This document shows positions 20,524-29,920 of a stretch of 64,000 nt of DNA, one piece after another. The notes beneath the pieces were generated by a model, which saw only the letters and a list, made by a program, of their open reading frames with translations, was not told the DNA's origin and made no database searches. Every line of letters starts with the position of its first letter. Position 1 is the first letter of the stretch. The stretch is from Chloracidobacterium sp. (GTDB lineage: Bacteria > Acidobacteriota > Blastocatellia > Pyrinomonadales > Pyrinomonadaceae), in the NCBI GenBank assembly GCA_015075585.1, contig JABTUB010000001.1, forward strand, positions 372,001 through 436,000, in the 5' to 3' direction. Position numbers and translations under genes: made by a program.

Positions 20524-23500
20524 ATGTTTCGATTTAATAACGATAACAAAACACAGTTGACCGCAAATTACGAGGCAATACGCATTTCGCTCGCGTCGCC
20601 CGAAAAGATACGTTCGTGGTCGCACGGTGAGGTGACAAAGCCGGAGACGATCAACTACCGCACATTCAAGCCCGAGCGTGACGGTCTGTTCTGTGCACGC
20701 ATTTTCGGTCCCGTATCGGATTGGGAATGTCTTTGCGGAAAGTACAAGCGGATGAAGCACCGCGGCGTCGTCTGTGATAAATGCGGTGTCGAGGTAACAC
20801 AATCAAAGGTGCGCCGCGAACGCCTTGGCCATATCGAACTGGCTTCGCCTTGTTCTCACGTATGGTTCTTCAAGGGCCTGCCGTCGCGTATCGGACACCT
20901 ACTCGACATTACGCTGCGCGACCTCGAGAAGATACTCTACTTTGAGACATACATCGTCGTAGATGAAGGCGATGTGCCTGACCTCAATCAAAAGGATCTG
21001 TTGTCGGATGAGCGTTATCGCGAATTGATGCGCGATCATCCGAATCAGTTCGTCGCAAAGATGGGTGCCGAGGCGATAAAGGATCTGCTCCGCATGATCA
21101 ATATCGAAGAGCTTGTCGATGACCTCCGCCAAAAGATGCGTGAGGAGACCTCGCAGCAGAAGAAGCTCAAGTACAGCAAGCGTTTGAAGGTGGCGAACTC
21201 GTTCCTTCGATCGGGCAACAATCCCGAATGGATGATCTTGGATGTCATACCCGTGATCCCGCCCGAGCTTCGCCCGCTCGTGCCGCTCGACGGCGGCCGC
21301 TTTGCAACGAGCGACTTGAACGACCTTTACCGCCGTGTCATCAATCGCAACAACCGCTTGAAGAAGCTTATCGAACTGCGTGCTCCTGAGGTCATCGTCC
21401 GTAACGAGAAGCGTATGCTGCAGGAAGCCGTGGATGCTTTGTTCGACAATGGCCGACGCGGCCGCGTATTGCGCGGAGCGAATAACCGTCCGCTCAAATC
21501 GCTTTCGGGAACGCTTAAAGGAAAGCAGGGCCGCTTCCGCCAGAATCTGCTCGGAAAACGTGTGGATTATTCGGGCCGCTCGGTGATCGTGGTCGGGCCG
21601 GAGCTTAAACTGCACCAATGCGGCTTACCTAAGAAGATGGCTCTTGAACTCTTCAAGCCCTTTATTTACAACAAGCTTGAAAAGGACGGCCATGCCGCAA
21701 CGATCAAGCAGGCACGCGAAATGGTGGAGCGACAGGAGCCTGTCGTTTGGGATATTCTCGAACGCGTCATCAGCGAGCATCCGGTGCTGCTTAACCGCGC
21801 GCCGACGCTTCACCGACTCGGTATTCAGGCATTCGAACCGGTTCTGGTCGAGGGTAAAGCGATCAAGATCCATCCGCTGGTCTGTACGGCATTCAACGCT
21901 GACTTTGACGGCGATCAAATGGCCGTACACATCCCGTTGTCGCCGGAGGCACAGATCGAAGCCAGTGTTCTTATGCTTGCTTCGAACAACCTTTTATCGC
22001 CTGCGAGCGGCCAGCCTATCACTGTTCCGTCGCAGGATATCGTCCTCGGCTGCTATTACCTTACGCTCGGACGCGACAAACTCAGAGGCGAGGGCAAGGT
22101 CTTCAGCTCGATCGAGGACATCCTGCTGGCACTCGATGCAGGCGTCATTGAGACCCAGTCGAAGATCAAACTGCGCTGGCGCGGCGAGCTGATCGACCTT
22201 GCGACCGAGCACAACAGCCAGGACGTGATGCGTGCAAATGTCCGCGAGAATGTCGATGTCATCATTGAGACGACCGCAGGACGTGCGATATTCAACGAAC
22301 GCCTTACGCGTGACGGGCTGCCGTTCGTCAACGGCACACTAAAGAAAAAGGGCCTGCAGTCGCTCGTAACGTTCAGCCATTTGCGGCTCGGACACGAGCA
22401 GACCGTGTCGCTCCTTGACGACCTAAAGACAATGGGCTTCCTCTACGCGACGCGTTCGGGAATGTCGATCGGCGTTGACGATATGGTAACGCCGCCCAGC
22501 AAGAAGGCGATCATTGAGGAGGCTCGCAAGGAGGTCGATAAGCTTCAAAAACAATATGAAGAAGCGACAATGACCAATCTTGAACGCACGAATAAGGTAA
22601 CGGCGATCTGGTCGGATGTTACCGACCGCGTCGCGAAAGAGATGTTCAAGGCCATGCACGACCGTGAAGCGGAGCGGAACGAACTCAATCCGATCCTTGT
22701 CATGGCCGATTCCGGTGCACGAGGTTCTGAGGCTCAGATCAGACAGCTCGCCGGTATGCGCGGCCTTATGGCAAAGCCGTCAGGTGAGATCATTGAGAAC
22801 CCGATCCTTGCGAATTTCCGTGAAGGCCTCGACGTTCTGCAATACTTCATCTCAACGCACGGTGCTCGAAAAGGCCTCGCGGATACCGCTCTCAAGACTG
22901 CCGACTCAGGTTACTTGACGCGGCGCTTGGTTGACGTTGCACAGGACGTGATCGTGTCAGAAGAAGACTGCGGAACCGTCAAAGGCGTATGGAATGAAGC
23001 CATTATCCGCAACGGTGAAGAGGTCGAGTCACTGCGTGACCGCATTGTAGGTACGACGTCGCTCGACGATATTTTCGATCCGGTTGACGGAACCATTATC
23101 GTCAAGGCAAATCAGGAGATCGATGAGGACCTCGGTGCGGCGATACATCTTTCAGGCCTGCAGAAGGTACGTATCCGATCGGCACTAACCTGTGAATCGC
23201 GTCGCGGCGTTTGCGTTAAATGTTACGGGCGTAACCTTGCAACAGGCAATACTGTTGAGATCGGCGAAGCGGTCGGCGTCATCGCTGCACAGTCTATCGG
23301 CGAGCCCGGCACACAGCTTACGATGCGTACGTTCCACGTTGGCGGTACCGCACGGCTTGAGCAGGAAACGAAGCACGTCGCATCGACGGACGGCACCGTA
23401 AAGTTCCTCGGCGATATGAAGGTCATTAAGAACCGAAAAGGCGAGTTCGTCAGCCTTCGCCGCCAGTCTGAGATCGCACTGCTCGACGACCGCGGACGTG

Positions 23501-24813
23501 AAACCGCTCGCTATACGATCGTTTACGGTGCGCAGATCCACGTCAAGGACGGCCAAAAGGTCAAGGAAGATGACGTGCTTGTAACGTGGGATCCGTTCAC
23601 CTTCGCCATCCTTTCCGAGATCTCCGGCACGGTCAAGTATCAGGATCTGAAGGAGGGCAAAACGGTCGAAGAAGAGATCGATAAGGTTACCGGCCAAAAG
23701 CGGCTTGTCGTTAAGGACTCGGATGAGAAGAGTCAGCCGCGTCTCGAGATCCGTGTCGGCAACAAGGTGCAGAAGACCTATCAAATGCCGATCCGTGCCA
23801 ACCTCCATGTCGATGACGGCGCTGAGGTCAAGGCAGGCGACATTATCGCGAAGATCCCGCGTGAGACGACCAAGACCAAGGACATCGTCGGCGGCTTGCC
23901 GCGTGTCGTCGAGCTGTTCGAAGCTCGCCGGCCTGCGGAGACGGCGGTTATGTCGGAGATCGACGGCTTTGTCGAGTTCGGCCCGATATCCAAGGGTAAG
24001 CGAAAGCTTATCGTTCGCGGCGATGACGGCACCGAGAAGGAATACGACATTCCGCGCGGTACACACATCAACGTGCAGGAAGGCGATCATGTCCGTGCGG
24101 GTGAACCGCTGATGGACGGCCCGCTCAATCCGCACGATATTCTTCGCGTACTCGGAACAGGAGCCTTGCAGAACTACATCGTGAACGAGATCCAAGAGGT
24201 CTATCGGCTGCAGGGCGTGAACATCGATGATAAGCACATCGAGGTCATCGTCCGCCAGATGCTTCGCTGGGTGAAGATCAAGGATGTCGGCGACACGGAC
24301 TTCCTTATGGAAGAACAGGTTGACCGATTCCGCTATAAAGATGAGAATCGGCGTGTTGCCGAAGAAGGCGGAAGGACGTCAGTTGGCGAACCGCTCCTGC
24401 TCGGTATCACCAAGGCATCGCTCTCGACCGACTCATTCATCTCGGCGGCATCGTTCCAAGAGACGACCCGCGTACTGACCGAGGCTGCCATCTCCGGCCG
24501 TATCGATTATCTGCGCGGCCTTAAGGAGAACGTCATAATGGGACGGCTCATTCCTGCCGGCACAGGTATGAAATACTACCGCAACGTGAAGGTGGCGTTC
24601 GACCGGACCGAGAATCAGAAGCAGCAGGATGAGTTCGACGAAATGCCCGAGATCCGCGGCGGCCTCGAATTGCCGCCGATGATGGATATCCCGGGTGTCG
24701 AACCTGATGATTATGAGGAAGAAATGGATATGGACGATATGGATGTTGATGAAGCTGAATTAGAACTTGATGAGGCCTCAAGACTCGATGTCGGAGATGA
24801 CGACGAGATCTGA
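20524..24813 (+). CDS. rpoC: RNA polymerase beta-prime subunit
   Basis: The protein has 1429 residues. The N-terminal zinc site is C69, C71, C84 and C87 ([21 protein letters not shown]). The catalytic Mg-binding motif NADFDGD has its aspartates at 460, 462 and 464. Later conserved stretches include [20 protein letters not shown] (bridge helix region), and the second zinc site is in [13 protein letters not shown]. The C-terminus after about residue 1395 is a highly acidic Asp/Glu/Met tail. It is the last gene of the cluster, and a strong hairpin terminator lies about 30 bp beyond its stop. Confidence 0.99.
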   Translation: MFRFNNDNKTQLTANYEAIRISLASPEKIRSWSHGEVTKPETINYRTFKPERDGLFCARIFGPVSDWECLCGKYKRMKHRGVVCDKCGVEVTQSKVRRERLGHIELASPCSHVWFFKGLPSRIGHLLDITLRDLEKILYFETYIVVDEGDVPDLNQKDLLSDERYRELMRDHPNQFVAKMGAEAIKDLLRMINIEELVDDLRQKMREETSQQKKLKYSKRLKVANSFLRSGNNPEWMILDVIPVIPPELRPLVPLDGGRFATSDLNDLYRRVINRNNRLKKLIELRAPEVIVRNEKRMLQEAVDALFDNGRRGRVLRGANNRPLKSLSGTLKGKQGRFRQNLLGKRVDYSGRSVIVVGPELKLHQCGLPKKMALELFKPFIYNKLEKDGHAATIKQAREMVERQEPVVWDILERVISEHPVLLNRAPTLHRLGIQAFEPVLVEGKAIKIHPLVCTAFNADFDGDQMAVHIPLSPEAQIEASVLMLASNNLLSPASGQPITVPSQDIVLGCYYLTLGRDKLRGEGKVFSSIEDILLALDAGVIETQSKIKLRWRGELIDLATEHNSQDVMRANVRENVDVIIETTAGRAIFNERLTRDGLPFVNGTLKKKGLQSLVTFSHLRLGHEQTVSLLDDLKTMGFLYATRSGMSIGVDDMVTPPSKKAIIEEARKEVDKLQKQYEEATMTNLERTNKVTAIWSDVTDRVAKEMFKAMHDREAERNELNPILVMADSGARGSEAQIRQLAGMRGLMAKPSGEIIENPILANFREGLDVLQYFISTHGARKGLADTALKTADSGYLTRRLVDVAQDVIVSEEDCGTVKGVWNEAIIRNGEEVESLRDRIVGTTSLDDIFDPVDGTIIVKANQEIDEDLGAAIHLSGLQKVRIRSALTCESRRGVCVKCYGRNLATGNTVEIGEAVGVIAAQSIGEPGTQLTMRTFHVGGTARLEQETKHVASTDGTVKFLGDMKVIKNRKGEFVSLRRQSEIALLDDRGRETARYTIVYGAQIHVKDGQKVKEDDVLVTWDPFTFAILSEISGTVKYQDLKEGKTVEEEIDKVTGQKRLVVKDSDEKSQPRLEIRVGNKVQKTYQMPIRANLHVDDGAEVKAGDIIAKIPRETTKTKDIVGGLPRVVELFEARRPAETAVMSEIDGFVEFGPISKGKRKLIVRGDDGTEKEYDIPRGTHINVQEGDHVRAGEPLMDGPLNPHDILRVLGTGALQNYIVNEIQEVYRLQGVNIDDKHIEVIVRQMLRWVKIKDVGDTDFLMEEQVDRFRYKDENRRVAEEGGRTSVGEPLLLGITKASLSTDSFISAASFQETTRVLTEAAISGRIDYLRGLKENVIMGRLIPAGTGMKYYRNVKVAFDRTENQKQQDEFDEMPEIRGGLELPPMMDIPGVEPDDYEEEMDMDDMDVDEAELELDEASRLDVGDDDEI

Positions 24814-24844
24814 TTCGAACCCAGCCTTCAAAAGCGAACTAAAA

Positions 24845-24886
24845 ATGCCGTGCCGGAGAGTCTTCCGGCACGGCATCCTTCTTTTT
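24845..24886 (+). terminator. Rho-independent terminator after rpoC
   Basis: A perfect 13-bp stem, ATGCCGTGCCGGA (24845-24857) with TCCGGCACGGCAT (24864-24876), has a 6-nt loop and is followed by CCTTCTTTTT. It ends the ribosomal/RNA polymerase cluster. The stem may also work for the opposite-strand M13 peptidase gene. Confidence 0.9.
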
Positions 24887-24903
24887 CGGCAAAGGCAGTT
24901 TTA

Positions 24904-26928
24904 CTACCAGATCAGGCACGCATCTTTGCGAACCATTTTCTGCCCTTCTTTACAGCCCCACGCCTTTGCAAATTCAGGCATATTAGACATAGGGCCGTTG
25001 ACACGCCATTTTGCGGCGGAGTGAGGGTCGCCCAGAACCTGTGAGCGTTCAAACTCAGGCGTGGCCTTTGCCGCCCATACCTGTGCCCAGCCTAAAAAGA
25101 AACGTTGTTCATTTGTAAAGCCGTCGATATCGGCGGGTTTCGGCTTGCCTTCGAGTGACTTCTCATACGCGGCGTGTGCGATGGTCAGCCCCGCAAAGTC
25201 GCCGATATTCTCGCCGAGAGTAAGCTTTCCGTTAACGAACAGGCCGGGCTGTACTTCGTAGCCGTTGAACTGTTCAACAACGCACGCCGCACGTTCGTCA
25301 AAGTTCTTTCGATCCTCCGGCGTCCACCACATCTTGAGATTGCCGTCGCCGTCAAAGCGGCTGCCGGAATCGTCGAACCCGTGCGAGATCTCGTGGCCGA
25401 TCACGGCGCCGATAGCCCCATAATTGATGGCGTCGTCCGCGTTGAAATTAAAGAACGGCGGCTGAAGGATGCCGGCCGGGAACGTGATATCGTTGTTCGT
25501 CGGGTTATACGAAGCGTTGACCGTAGGCGGCGTCATGAACATACGGTTCTTGTCGCGAGGCTTGCCCAGGTCGTCGAAATTTCGTTTGATCTGAAATCGG
25601 CTCGATGCACGAAGATTGCCGGCGTAGGACTTTCGCTTGATCTCGAGGCCCGCATAGCCGCGAAGCACATCAGGATAGCCGATCTTTCGCTTGAACGTCG
25701 CAAGCTTGGCGAGCGCCTGCGTCTTTGTCTCGCCGCTCATCCACGAAAGGCCGTTTATACGATCCTTCATCGCGGCCAAAAGGTTGTCGATCAGCACATT
25801 CATACGAGCTTTTTGCTCAGGCGTGAATTTCAGCTTTGCGTACTCCATCCCGAGGGCTTCGCCGAGCACGCCGTCAGTATTTCGGACGCAGGTTTTCCAG
25901 CGCGGCTGCTGCTCCTTCTGGCCGTTGAGATATCGGCTGAAGAAATCGAAACTCGCATCGCGGAAACGCTTCGGCAGCATTGATGCAGACGAGTTCACCG
26001 TCATCCAACGCAGGTAGGTCTGCCACTCGGCGACGGGAACATCGGACAGCATAGTGTTCACTTCGGAAAAGAACTTCGTTGGTGCGAGGTTCATTTCTGT
26101 AATGGCCGGTGTGCCGCGTTCGGTGAAATAGCGTGTCCAATCAAAATTCGGTGTTACTTTTGAGGCCTCCGCAACGGTGATCTTGTTGTAGCTCTTGTTC
26201 GGGTCACGGCGTTCGACCGGCGACAGCGAGGCGGCGGCAAGCCGCGTCTGCAGCTTCAGGACGACATCGGCATTCGCTTTTGCTTCAGCCGCGGTGTCGC
26301 CAAGCATCTTGAACATCTGTTCGATATACTCTGCGAATTTGGCACGCACCTCGACGGACTTCGGATCGGTCTTTGTATAGTAGTCAGTATTCGGGAGCGA
26401 AAGGCCGCCTTGGCCGGCCGAGGCAAGCACTTGATTGGAATTCTTGAGATCGGTGCCGACGCCAAATCCGAATATCGCAGGGATGCCGTTATTGTGAAGC
26501 TCGGCGATGTTCTTCTTAACGTCCTCAGCCGTTTTTATCTTTTCGATGCTCTTAAGGAACGGCTTTATGGGCTTTATGCCTTCTTTTTCGATACGGGCCT
26601 CATCTATGCAAGACGAGTAAAAATCGCCTATAAGCTGCATGTTCGAACCTTTTGGGGCATCAGTTGCAGATGCCTTTTCGAGTATCTGCTTAAGAAGGTC
26701 CGTATTCTGATCGCCAAGGATATTGAAAACACCCCAGCGGGCTTCCGAGGGCGGCACCTGCGTATTCTTGACCCAAGTACCGTTCGTGAATTGAAAAAAG
26801 TCGTCGCAGGCGTCGGCCGTCCTGTCCATATTGTTCAGAGAAAGGCCGGCGCTCTGGGCAAGCGTGGTCGAATAGATCGACGTGACTATAAGCAGTGTAA
26901 ACACACATCTCGAGAAATTATTACGCAT
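24904..26928 (-). CDS. M13-family zinc metallopeptidase (neprilysin/PepO-like), exported
   Basis: The protein has 674 residues from ATG 26928, which is preceded by AGGAGC; an upstream in-frame ATG lacks this. A signal peptide (MRNNFSRCVFTLLIVTSIYS...LAQ) is present. The long N-terminal helical domain is followed by NASYNPTNND (substrate-binding NAxY), the zinc site HEISH with the later GENIGDFAGL carrying the third ligand Glu, and the C-terminal CLIW that fits the M13 C-x-x-W ending. M13 enzymes cleave oligopeptides outside the cytoplasm. It is convergent with rpoC and separated from plsC by about 55 bp. Confidence 0.94.
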   Translation of the reverse strand: MRNNFSRCVFTLLIVTSIYSTTLAQSAGLSLNNMDRTADACDDFFQFTNGTWVKNTQVPPSEARWGVFNILGDQNTDLLKQILEKASATDAPKGSNMQLIGDFYSSCIDEARIEKEGIKPIKPFLKSIEKIKTAEDVKKNIAELHNNGIPAIFGFGVGTDLKNSNQVLASAGQGGLSLPNTDYYTKTDPKSVEVRAKFAEYIEQMFKMLGDTAAEAKANADVVLKLQTRLAAASLSPVERRDPNKSYNKITVAEASKVTPNFDWTRYFTERGTPAITEMNLAPTKFFSEVNTMLSDVPVAEWQTYLRWMTVNSSASMLPKRFRDASFDFFSRYLNGQKEQQPRWKTCVRNTDGVLGEALGMEYAKLKFTPEQKARMNVLIDNLLAAMKDRINGLSWMSGETKTQALAKLATFKRKIGYPDVLRGYAGLEIKRKSYAGNLRASSRFQIKRNFDDLGKPRDKNRMFMTPPTVNASYNPTNNDITFPAGILQPPFFNFNADDAINYGAIGAVIGHEISHGFDDSGSRFDGDGNLKMWWTPEDRKNFDERAACVVEQFNGYEVQPGLFVNGKLTLGENIGDFAGLTIAHAAYEKSLEGKPKPADIDGFTNEQRFFLGWAQVWAAKATPEFERSQVLGDPHSAAKWRVNGPMSNMPEFAKAWGCKEGQKMVRKDACLIW

Positions 26929-26984
26929 TTTTGCTCCTGATCTGTTTGATTGTCGAAAGTAGAGTGTAAACGAAAGTCCACAGT

Positions 26985-27731
26985 TCACAAAACGGGCGTA
27001 AATATGGAAGTTACGCGGTCATGCAGTTGTTTTGCGAGTTCTTTGCGGTTCGAATTTTCGATAGGCGCATCACCGAATGTTACGACTGCGGTGTACTCCT
27101 TTTCTTTCAGAAGCCTCCAAAGATGCGCGAAAAACCCGATATCCTCCCACCAGCAGATGGCTTGATTTGCACTAAGTCGTCCGCCGGGCATAAGGTACGT
27201 GATCGCTGCATACGACACGGGAATATGTCTGGCGGCAGCGAATTGAAGGAATGAGGAATTAAATGCTATCACCGCTTCGCCCTTTGTACTTGTCCCTTCG
27301 GGAAAGACTATTACGCCTTCGCCTTCGTCGAGGCGTTCGATAATTTCGGATCCGGCACGGGGAATGTCGCGTCGGTTCTGCCGATCAATAAAAACGGTTC
27401 CGATCGACGCGACTATCCTGCCGACGAACGGCCACGAGCGTATCTCGGCTTTCGCGACAAAAACGCCTTCCACAGCGATCCGCAAAGCCGCGATATCAAC
27501 GTAGCCGAGATGGTTGGCGACCAGAAAGAACGGCGGCTCGGGCGGCTTTCCGTTGACGACAAGCTTCATTCCTGTTATGCGGGCGAACGCCTGTGTCCAG
27601 CGGGCGAATATCCGTCGGCGAAATCGGAGCCTGTCTCTGACGAAAGGCGATGCCGCCAGCAGGACGCCGTAGTTGCCGAAGGTCGAGAAAAAGAATCGGA
27701 CAAGCCTGACCGCTGCTCGAAAGTTTCGCAT
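26985..27731 (-). CDS. plsC: Lysophospholipid / 1-acyl-glycerol-3-phosphate acyltransferase family protein
   Basis: The protein has 248 residues. The acyltransferase motif HX4D is seen as NHLGYVD (H74, D79), and the substrate motif as FPEGTS (143-148). A hydrophobic N-terminal segment suggests inner-membrane association. In the family it transfers an acyl chain from acyl-ACP or acyl-CoA to lysophosphatidic acid or a related acceptor. It starts 5 bp after the TonB-C gene and ends an apparent three-gene operon. Other acyltransferases of this fold (ornithine-lipid or PlsC paralogues) cannot be excluded. Confidence 0.85.
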   Translation of the reverse strand: MRNFRAAVRLVRFFFSTFGNYGVLLAASPFVRDRLRFRRRIFARWTQAFARITGMKLVVNGKPPEPPFFLVANHLGYVDIAALRIAVEGVFVAKAEIRSWPFVGRIVASIGTVFIDRQNRRDIPRAGSEIIERLDEGEGVIVFPEGTSTKGEAVIAFNSSFLQFAAARHIPVSYAAITYLMPGGRLSANQAICWWEDIGFFAHLWRLLKEKEYTAVVTFGDAPIENSNRKELAKQLHDRVTSIFTPVL

Positions 27732-27736
27732 GAAGC

Positions 27737-28579
27737 TTAAGATCTCTTGAAATTGTAACGAAGCAAAAATCGCATTGGCAACGCCTTGCCGCCGCGCATC
27801 GCGGGCCTCCAGTTCATTTCGACGATCGCGGCGCTGACCGCCTCGTCGAGGCCGAATCCGGCCCAGCGTTTTATCCGCACCTTCAGCACGTTGCCGCCGG
27901 CGTCGAGATCGACCTCCGCATCCACCGTCGCGGCGATATCGTAAAGATAGGCAAGCTGCGTAGTTTGCGGCTTGATACGCTTGTATGGAGCAGGCGGCGT
28001 AAAGCCTTTGCCGGCAAGGCTTCCGACCGCCGGCGGCTCTTCCATTTCGGGAATTTGGCCGTTATTCCGTTCATTTTCGGCGGCTGACCGCGCGGCTGCG
28101 ATCACCTTTGCCGCAGCCGCAGGTATCCGTGATGTCAATGCTTCCGCCGCGGCGTTTGCCGTCTCGGCGTCCGCGGAGTGGAGCGTGAAATCGATCAATT
28201 GTCCGCTTCGGGCACTGACAACATAGACAGCCGCCCACGATTCGAAATACTCACCGCGCTCGAACGAATTTCGGCGTTCTGTTCTCGCCCTTACAAGAAC
28301 AAGAATATCGCAGCCTATCGCCTTGCCTGCGATCATTCCTTCGGCGGTCGTCATATTGTAGGGTGCGGCGACATTCACGGCTTTGAATGCTGTTTCCGCA
28401 AGGCCGCGATCGATCACCTCGGCCTTCGTTTGCAGTTCGTCTGTAAGTCCCGCTGCGAAGCTGTCACCGTCAACCGAAAGAAGTGCGAAAGTCTGCGCGG
28501 CGGCCTGCGCGGTGAAAAAAGCTGCTGCCAGGACGCAAGCGGCGGCACTAAGCGTTGTGATATAAGCCTTCGATCTCAT
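27737..28579 (-). CDS. Periplasmic protein with C-terminal TonB-like domain
   Basis: The protein has 280 residues from ATG 28579; an in-frame start 22 codons upstream lies deeper in the HD gene. The signal peptide is Ala-rich (MRSKAYITTLSAAACVLAAA...AQT). The middle is an unrecognised alpha/beta domain. The last 80 residues match a TonB C-terminal fold (VDAEVDLDAGGNVLKVRIKR, then AVSAAIVEMNWRPA). No Pro-rich spacer or ExbBD genes accompany it, so a true energy transducer is not certain. Its start overlaps the HD gene end by 32 bp, indicating translational coupling. Confidence 0.75.
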   Translation of the reverse strand: MRSKAYITTLSAAACVLAAAFFTAQAAAQTFALLSVDGDSFAAGLTDELQTKAEVIDRGLAETAFKAVNVAAPYNMTTAEGMIAGKAIGCDILVLVRARTERRNSFERGEYFESWAAVYVVSARSGQLIDFTLHSADAETANAAAEALTSRIPAAAAKVIAAARSAAENERNNGQIPEMEEPPAVGSLAGKGFTPPAPYKRIKPQTTQLAYLYDIAATVDAEVDLDAGGNVLKVRIKRWAGFGLDEAVSAAIVEMNWRPAMRGGKALPMRFLLRYNFKRS

Positions 28580-29831
28580 CTTTGAGTTCCGCGGGAAAAC
28601 AAAGCCGATGCAGGGAATAGCCTTCCTGCAGGCCGCGTACCGCACCGCTTACTTCCGAGATCTCTCGAATGCTCGGCCGCGAGAAGCCGTGCTCGACATA
28701 GATCAGATCTTTCACGTTCGACGTGTCCCTCGTATAGAAGTGATATTGCGAATGTGCTGCCTGATCTTCGAGCGTGTAATACTCCGGATCGAATCCGCGG
28801 GCGGCGGCGGCGTTACGCACGCCTTCAATGAACGAAGTGCGATCATTCTCGGGCATATCAAGGTCGTATGCCTTAAAGAGCCTTCGATCGAGGAAACGCG
28901 ATGAAAGGTCCGCGAGTATCGTGTCCTTCGAGCCGCGCCATTGTTTTATGTAAAAGAGAATGTCGGTATCATCGAGCGACAGGTGCTCGGCAAGTGATAG
29001 CCTCTCGCCCCGCAGTATCTTGACCATTGGCGTTCCGTCGTAAAGCCAAACGTCGCCGCCCTCGCCGTAAAGCATCATCGCGCGTCGCAGGAGAGCCTTT
29101 AACATCGACTCGGCCGCACGAAGAGTTCGGTGAAAATACACCTGCCGGAACATATAATAGCGAGCTTGCAGATAGTCTTCGACGGCATAAACGCCCGGTC
29201 CGGAAATGTAAAGATGATCATCCCGTTCGTTGATCTCAAGCGATTTGATTATCCATTCGAGATCGAAAATACCGTACTTAGCACCGGTAAGCAGGCTGTC
29301 GCGGAGCAGATAATCCATCCGATCGACATCGAGCTGTGAAGAAACAAGCTGGGCGAGAGCGCGCCGCCGGAATCTGCCGCGCAAAATTGAAGCTATGTCT
29401 GCCGCAAGCGTCGCCGAATGATCCGCAAGGATCCTGCCGATCTCGGTGTCAGTGCTTTGGACGGTGCTTATTGAGAACTCTTCGTGGTGAAAACCAAGTA
29501 TCGACTCGATCACGTGCGAGAAGGCGCCGTGCCCGACATCGTGAAGCAGGGCCGCGACCCTTACGGCAATGCGGTCATCGTCACTGATCTCATACTTTAG
29601 CCGCAGCCTGTCCAGTGTGCGGGTCGCAAGGTGAAATGCCCCCAGCGAATGTGTAAAACGCGAGTGTTCAGCTGATTGATAAGCAAAGTAAGCAAGGCCG
29701 AGCTGCCTTATACGCCGCAAACGCTGAAACTCTGCCGAGTCGATCAGCTCTGCTATCAGTTCACCTTCCGGCGTTCCGGTCTGAACGCGAATGATGTTAT
29801 GGACAGAATCTCTGTAAATGCGCTCAGACAT
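28548..29831 (-). CDS. HD-domain phosphohydrolase (dNTPase-like)
   Basis: The protein has 427 residues from ATG 29831. The metal site is a complete HD signature: ERxH-like EHSRFTHSLGAFHLA, then LLHDVGHGAFSHVIE, then QLDVDRMDYLLRDS with the distal Asp. This layout (QxxRR...HSRFTHSLG...HDVGHGPFSH) is the one of the HD superfamily phosphohydrolases related to dGTPases and SAMHD1. The substrate is not known. It heads an operon with the TonB-C and PlsC genes. A hairpin terminator of the upstream receptor gene lies in its leader. Confidence 0.9.
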   Translation of the reverse strand: MSERIYRDSVHNIIRVQTGTPEGELIAELIDSAEFQRLRRIRQLGLAYFAYQSAEHSRFTHSLGAFHLATRTLDRLRLKYEISDDDRIAVRVAALLHDVGHGAFSHVIESILGFHHEEFSISTVQSTDTEIGRILADHSATLAADIASILRGRFRRRALAQLVSSQLDVDRMDYLLRDSLLTGAKYGIFDLEWIIKSLEINERDDHLYISGPGVYAVEDYLQARYYMFRQVYFHRTLRAAESMLKALLRRAMMLYGEGGDVWLYDGTPMVKILRGERLSLAEHLSLDDTDILFYIKQWRGSKDTILADLSSRFLDRRLFKAYDLDMPENDRTSFIEGVRNAAAARGFDPEYYTLEDQAAHSQYHFYTRDTSNVKDLIYVEHGFSRPSIREISEVSGAVRGLQEGYSLHRLCFPAELKDEIEGLYHNA

Positions 29832-29861
29832 GGGAAAATTATTACAGACAATATCATCATA

Positions 29862-29889
29862 AACAAAAAGAGGCCGCCCGAAGGCGGCC
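29862..29889 (-). terminator. Terminator of the minus-strand TonB-dependent receptor
   Basis: Read on the minus strand, GGCCGCC (29889-29883), loop TTCG and GGCGGCC (29878-29872) are followed by TCTTTTTGTTT. It lies 32 bp after the receptor stop and ends 31 bp before the HD gene start, so it separates two units. Confidence 0.88.
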
Positions 29890-29920
29890 CCGAAAAGCAT
29901 TAAGCCAAGTTTGTTGCAGA

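Noticed and set aside
23185..24237. 350-codon open frame antisense to rpoC
   Set aside because: It is the codon-pattern shadow of rpoC; no domain or start signal is evident.
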